Positions 59,945-64,000 of a stretch of DNA of 64,000 nt are shown here, one piece after another. The notes under the pieces were generated by a model. That model ran no database searches. It was given only the letters and a program-made list of their open reading frames with translations, and was not told where the DNA came from. The stretch lies in NCBI RefSeq assembly GCF_046719735.1, contig NZ_JAUTWQ010000015.1, positions 1 to 64,000 on the forward strand, given 5' to 3'. The translations under genes were made by a program, and so were the position numbers. Positions within the stretch are counted from its first letter, which is position 1. Each line of letters starts with the position of its first letter. This DNA comes from Halobacillus_B rhizosphaerae. Lineage in GTDB: Bacteria > Bacillota > Bacilli > Bacillales > Halobacillaceae.

Positions 59945-61966
59945 ATGGAGTTGGAGAATGTGGATAGTGTGTTTAAAACAGAAGGAAATCGACTGATTCG
60001 GGAGTACGACAGTGAGAAAGTTTGGATAGAACCTTGGGGGTCAGACAGTTTACGTGTGCGGGCTACTTTTCTAACCACCATGGAAGAAAAGGACTGGGCC
60101 TTGTTACCTGTAGAAGATAACGAAGCTACACTCGAAATTAAAGAGGATCAAGCTTCAATTACCAATGGAAAGATCAGAGCTATTATGACAGCTGCTGGAA
60201 AGATTACTTTTTATAATCAAAATGGAGATCTCCTCTTGGAAGAGTATGTAAGAAATCGTAAGAATGTTAAAGATTTTTGCAGTGCCTTAAAGATTGACGC
60301 AAGAGAGTTTAAAGCTAATCTTGGAGGGGATTTTCAGTTAACTCAGCACTTTGAGTCTAATCCTGAAGAGAGGCTATATGGAATGGGACAGTATCAACAG
60401 CCTTACTTAAACTTGAAGAATTGTACGTTAGAGCTTGCCCAACGAAATTCTCAGGCAAGTGTTCCATTTACTCTTTCCAGCCTTGGGTATGGATTTCTTT
60501 GGAACAATCCCGCCATTGGACAAGTCACATTTGGAAAAAACATAACCGAATGGACAGCTAAATCGACCAAACAGCTTGATTATTGGATTACTGCCGGGGA
60601 CTCTCCCGCTGAAATAGAGGAGTCCTATGCAAAGGTGACAGGAACAGTACCAATGATGCCGGAGTACGGGATGGGCTTTTGGCAATGCAAATTACGTTAT
60701 CAAACTCAAGAGGAACTGCTGGAAGTCGCGCGGGAATATAAAAGAAGGGAACTGCCTATTGATGTTATTGTAATTGATTATTTCCATTGGCCAACACAAG
60801 GAGATTTCCGGTTTGATCCAGAGTATTGGCCTGACCCTGAAGGGATGATTGATGAACTAGAACAAATGGGAATTAAATTGATGGTTTCGATTTGGCCAAC
60901 CATTGATAAGAAAAGTGAGAATTACCAGGAAATGCTTCAAAAAGGGTATCTGACTAGGACTGAAAAAGGAATTCGCATTACCCATGACTTTTTGGGAAAT
61001 ACCGTTTACTTTGATTCCACTAACCCTGGAGCAAGAGAGTTTGTATGGGAGAAGGCAAAAAAGAATTACTACGATAAAGGGGTTCGAATATTTTGGTTAG
61101 ATGAAGCAGAACCCGAATATAACGTGTATGACTTTGAAAACTACCGGTATCATCTAGGGTCAAATGCGCAGGTCGGAAATATTTACCCGATGATGTTCTC
61201 CAAAGCATTTTATGATGGCATGACAGAAGAAGGGCAGGAAAATGTCGTAAATCTGGTGCGCTGCGCCTGGGCAGGCAGTCAACGCTACGGTGCTTTAGTA
61301 TGGTCGGGGGATATCGATTCCAGTTTTGAATCGTTGAAGAATCAATTTACGATCGGGTTGAATATGGGGCTTGCTGGTATTCCATGGTGGACCACGGATA
61401 TTGGTGGTTTTCATGGGGGGGATCCAAATGACGAAGACTTTAGAGAGTGTATGATTAGATGGTTTCAGTACGGCGCATTTTGTCCTGTGTTTCGATTGCA
61501 TGGAGATCGAGAACCGCATTCAGAACCTTTAGGGGCAAGTGGTGGCGGAATGTGTCCGAGCGGTGCAGATAATGAAGTGTGGAGTTATGGAGAAGAAGCC
61601 TATCAAATATTCAAGAAATACATGCAAATGAGAGAACGTTTGCGACCTTATATAAGAAGAATAATGGAAGAAGCACATGAGAAAGGAACCCCTTTGATGA
61701 GGCCATTATTTTATGATTTCTCACATGATTTAGAAACGTGGAAAATCGAAGATGCCTACATGTTTGGCCCCGATTTATTAGTAGCACCTGTTATGAATCA
61801 AGGGCAGCGATCGAGAACAGTTTATCTGCCAAGTGGCTGTAAGTGGACAAATGCTCATACAGGAACGGTTCATGAAGGGGGTACATACGTGGAATGTGAT
61901 GCACCTCTTGATACCATTCCGTTATTTTTGATAGAGGGTGCAGATCTATCAATACAAGAAAGGTGA
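59945..61966 (+). CDS. Glycoside hydrolase family 31 (alpha-glucosidase/alpha-xylosidase)
   Basis: A 673-aa GH31 retaining glycosidase. The nucleophile region is VRIFWLDEAEPEY and the acid/base region LVWSGDIDSSFESLKNQ, followed by PWWTTDIGGFHGG and FRLHGDREPHS. A beta-sandwich N-terminal domain (YGMGQYQQPYLNLKN) precedes the barrel. The nearest characterised relatives are YicI-type alpha-xylosidases, but specificity cannot be read from sequence. It is cytosolic (no signal peptide) and would act on disaccharides imported by the adjacent ABC system. The ATG at 59945 is weakly supported; GTG at 59960 is possible. Confidence 0.9.
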   Translation: MELENVDSVFKTEGNRLIREYDSEKVWIEPWGSDSLRVRATFLTTMEEKDWALLPVEDNEATLEIKEDQASITNGKIRAIMTAAGKITFYNQNGDLLLEEYVRNRKNVKDFCSALKIDAREFKANLGGDFQLTQHFESNPEERLYGMGQYQQPYLNLKNCTLELAQRNSQASVPFTLSSLGYGFLWNNPAIGQVTFGKNITEWTAKSTKQLDYWITAGDSPAEIEESYAKVTGTVPMMPEYGMGFWQCKLRYQTQEELLEVAREYKRRELPIDVIVIDYFHWPTQGDFRFDPEYWPDPEGMIDELEQMGIKLMVSIWPTIDKKSENYQEMLQKGYLTRTEKGIRITHDFLGNTVYFDSTNPGAREFVWEKAKKNYYDKGVRIFWLDEAEPEYNVYDFENYRYHLGSNAQVGNIYPMMFSKAFYDGMTEEGQENVVNLVRCAWAGSQRYGALVWSGDIDSSFESLKNQFTIGLNMGLAGIPWWTTDIGGFHGGDPNDEDFRECMIRWFQYGAFCPVFRLHGDREPHSEPLGASGGGMCPSGADNEVWSYGEEAYQIFKKYMQMRERLRPYIRRIMEEAHEKGTPLMRPLFYDFSHDLETWKIEDAYMFGPDLLVAPVMNQGQRSRTVYLPSGCKWTNAHTGTVHEGGTYVECDAPLDTIPLFLIEGADLSIQER

Positions 61967-62043
61967 ATGACATGTTAATTAGTAAGTTGTCTAATTTACC
62001 AGCATCTCATGAGAAAGGACAAGAAAAGAATAGGAGGACTTCT

Positions 62044-62934
62044 ATGTTTAGAAAATTTGGCAGACGGATGGAAGGATATTTCTTTGTTCTTCCTGCTGTC
62101 ATATTTATGCTTCTCTTAATCGGATATCCCTTGCTCTACAACATCATATTAAGTTTCCAAAATGTAGACCTTAGCAACCTGTCCTCACCTGACAAAGCCT
62201 TTGTGGGATTTGAAAACTATAAAAATCTAGTTCAGGATAACGCCTTTCGTACTGCAATTACAAATACATTAATCTATACGGTTGGGAGTGTTTTTGTTCA
62301 AGTTATAATCGGATTCCTCTTAGCCCTGTTTTTCAGTATGAAATTTAAATTAGCAGGTGTACTACGGGGGTTAATGATGATTAGTTGGTTGATCCCTATG
62401 ACGGTTACTGCACTCCTATTTAAATTTATGATGGGTTCAAACGAAGGGATCATCAACCAGATGTTATTATCTTTAAATTTCATTGATCATCCCGTCGGCT
62501 GGCTCTCGGATCCTAAAATAGCATTGTGGAGTGTCATTATCGCTAATATTTGGGTAGGTATACCATTTAATATGCTCTTACTATCGACAGGGTTGAGCGG
62601 GCTTCCAAAAGATGTGTATGAAAGTGCGAGCTTGGATGGAGCCAACTGGTTCCACAAGATGATTTACATCACCCTTCCTTTACTTAGACCAGTTATAATG
62701 GTAGTCCTTATGCTTGGATTCATCTATACATTCAAGGTATTTGATATCGTTTACGTTATGACTGGTGGAGGTCCGATTAACTCAACGGAGGTCCTTTCAA
62801 CGCTTGCCTTCCAGTATTCTTTCACAGATTTTGATTTTAGTGTAGGGGCTGCTGCTGCAAACGTCCTGTTTCTCATCTTATTCGTTATTAGTCTAGTTTA
62901 CCTAAAAATGATAAAGAAAGATGAGGTGCTTTAG
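62044..62934 (+). CDS. Sugar ABC importer permease, MalF type
   Basis: A 296-aa membrane protein with six helices. The EAA loop is ESASLDGANWFHKMIYITLPLLRPVI. The ATG at 62044 is 6 bases after AGGAGG and gives MFRKFGRRMEGYFFVLPAVI; an in-frame ATG at 61963 overlaps the GH31 gene and adds 27 residues. It pairs with the next permease. Confidence 0.92.
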   Translation: MFRKFGRRMEGYFFVLPAVIFMLLLIGYPLLYNIILSFQNVDLSNLSSPDKAFVGFENYKNLVQDNAFRTAITNTLIYTVGSVFVQVIIGFLLALFFSMKFKLAGVLRGLMMISWLIPMTVTALLFKFMMGSNEGIINQMLLSLNFIDHPVGWLSDPKIALWSVIIANIWVGIPFNMLLLSTGLSGLPKDVYESASLDGANWFHKMIYITLPLLRPVIMVVLMLGFIYTFKVFDIVYVMTGGGPINSTEVLSTLAFQYSFTDFDFSVGAAAANVLFLILFVISLVYLKMIKKDEVL

Positions 62935-62935
62935 A

Positions 62936-63754
62936 ATGAGCAGAAGGAAAGACTTTATCTTAAATGTAGTCGGAATTGTGATTGTAGTATTATTCTTATT
63001 TCCGGTCTACTGGATGATTATCACTGCATTTAAATCACAGTCTGAAATATCTCAATCACCACCGACATTTTTTCCGGAAAATTTTCAAGTAGAAAGCTTT
63101 GTGAATGTCATTCAAGGTGGAGTAGGACATTATTTTCTAAATAGTCTAATCATAGCAGGGTCCGCGACTATTTTAGTAATAATTTTGTCTGTACCGTCAG
63201 CTTATGCATTAGCTAGATTTAACATTAGAGGAATTAAGACCATTCTTCTCATTTATTTAGTTACACAAATGCTTCCAGCAACGGTTGTTCTAACACCATT
63301 GTTCATTGTGTTCAATCACCTCCATTTATTAAATACTTATTTTGCACCCATTTTGGCAACAGCAACACTTGGCGTGCCTTTTTCAGTTCTTTTGTTACGA
63401 ACTTTCTTTATTGGAATTCCTAAGGAGTTAGAAGAGGCTGCTACTATAGATGGCTGCAGCCGTCTAAGGGCTTTTCTGCAAGTGATCGTACCAGTTTCTC
63501 TGCCTAGTATTTTAGTTTGCGGAGCCATTTCTTTCTTTTTTGCTTGGGGAGACTTGATTTACAGTATCACATTTAATAGAGATCAGGATTTATGGCCACT
63601 GACAGCTGGCGTATTTAATGCGATTGGACGGTATGGCATTGAATGGAGCAGCTTGATGTCCTTTGCAACGATATCAGTAATCCCTGTAATTGTTATTTTC
63701 GTAGCTCTTCAAAAACAATTAATAGAGGGTTTGGTTAGTGGATCCGTCAAATAG
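62936..63754 (+). CDS. Sugar ABC importer permease, MalG type
   Basis: A 272-aa membrane protein with six helices and the EAA loop EEAATIDGCSRLRAFLQVIVPVSLP. The ATG at 62936 begins one base after the previous stop, with GAGGTG 8 bases upstream. The opening FILNVVGIVIVVLFLFPVYWMIITAFK is typical of MalG-type permeases. Confidence 0.93.
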   Translation: MSRRKDFILNVVGIVIVVLFLFPVYWMIITAFKSQSEISQSPPTFFPENFQVESFVNVIQGGVGHYFLNSLIIAGSATILVIILSVPSAYALARFNIRGIKTILLIYLVTQMLPATVVLTPLFIVFNHLHLLNTYFAPILATATLGVPFSVLLLRTFFIGIPKELEEAATIDGCSRLRAFLQVIVPVSLPSILVCGAISFFFAWGDLIYSITFNRDQDLWPLTAGVFNAIGRYGIEWSSLMSFATISVIPVIVIFVALQKQLIEGLVSGSVK

Positions 63755-63768
63755 AGGTCTACAGAACT

Positions 63769-63806
63769 AAAGGTAAGTATTAATGTTTTGCCAATACCTT
63801 TTTAAT
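63769..63806 (+). terminator. Weak terminator behind the permeases
   Basis: AAAGGTAAGTATT pairs with AATACCTTT with a 3-base bulge, then TTTAATTT. It may allow partial read-through to the next gene. Confidence 0.5.
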
Positions 63807-63931
63807 TTCTTAAGAATCCATTTTTAAAGAGAGAAAACTCACCGCTATATTCTCAACGTCTTTACAGGATGTTGTGAAAATTGACGATAAATTCTGGTTG
63901 TTTAAAGTTGCTTGGAGGAGAGAGAACACGA

Positions 63932-64000
63932 ATGCCATTCCACTCTATTGAATATCATTATGGAGTTAGTCATTATCCAATTAGTTCCGTGGGCTTGCAT
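63932..64000 (+). CDS. Partial CDS at right edge
   Basis: An ATG with GGAGGAG about 10 bases upstream opens a frame of 23 codons (MPFHSIEYHYGVSHYPI...) that runs off the window. It is a likely further gene of the sugar locus. The product cannot be named from so little sequence. Confidence 0.55.
   Translation, partial: MPFHSIEYHYGVSHYPISSVGLH

Overview
The window reads as a low-GC Gram-positive chromosome from the Bacillaceae. The 5' end carries the block thiL-tsaE-tsaB-rimI-tsaD / ydiF / moaC-rex ... ydiK-ydiL / groES-groEL, in the order I know from Bacillus subtilis, with a perfect CIRCE operator, strong GGAGG ribosome sites and frequent TTG/GTG starts. Base composition and gene content would suit a marine or halophilic genus such as Halobacillus, but that is inference.

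Layout. 1-400: 3' end of a 5S rRNA, initiator tRNA-fMet and tRNA-Asp. 500-4130: thiL plus the t6A genes. 4160-4331: a dense DnaA-box cluster in the tsaD-ydiF gap. 4420-7680: ydiF, moaC, rex. 7700-13400: an accessory insertion between rex and ydiK (MFS exporter, acetyltransferases, histidine phosphatase, PadR regulator plus membrane partner, small membrane proteins). 13400-16600: ydiK, ydiL, groESL. 16800-18450: a paired SMR exporter divergent from a LysR regulator. 18640-31710: a long catabolic locus: promoter, structured leader, ECF transporter genes (S, T, A, A), a LacI regulator, two nucleoside phosphorylases, an amidohydrolase, an MtnA-like isomerase, a class II aldolase, a FAH-family enzyme, an XapX protein and malate synthase G. 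31770-32560: decayed cidA/cidB. 32881-42267: one 9.4-kb gene for a 3128-residue repeat protein. 42987-52650: a flavin monooxygenase, a two-component system, a TetR-controlled ABC exporter, a leucyl aminopeptidase relic and cutC. 52755-57061: TauE/SafE permease, a Cys-rich protein, YciI-like protein and YfcC-like carrier. 57457-64000: a LacI-controlled sugar ABC importer with a GH31 glycosidase; the right edge cuts a further gene.

How the genes work together. The most interesting locus is 18.6-31.7 kb. It can be read as a complete nucleoside scavenging route: ECF import, optional deamination, phosphorolysis to a (deoxy/methylthio)ribose-1-phosphate, isomerisation to the ribulose-1-phosphate, and aldol cleavage to DHAP plus an aldehyde. 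This resembles the described DHAP shunt and 5-deoxyribose disposal pathways, but here it is joined to a dedicated ECF importer, a LacI regulator with repeated operators, a structured leader and malate synthase G. The second standout is the giant protein: 30 tandem prealbumin-like domains of about 86 residues with a higher-order period of eight domains, no visible export signal, and all 12 cysteines confined to the last 183 residues.
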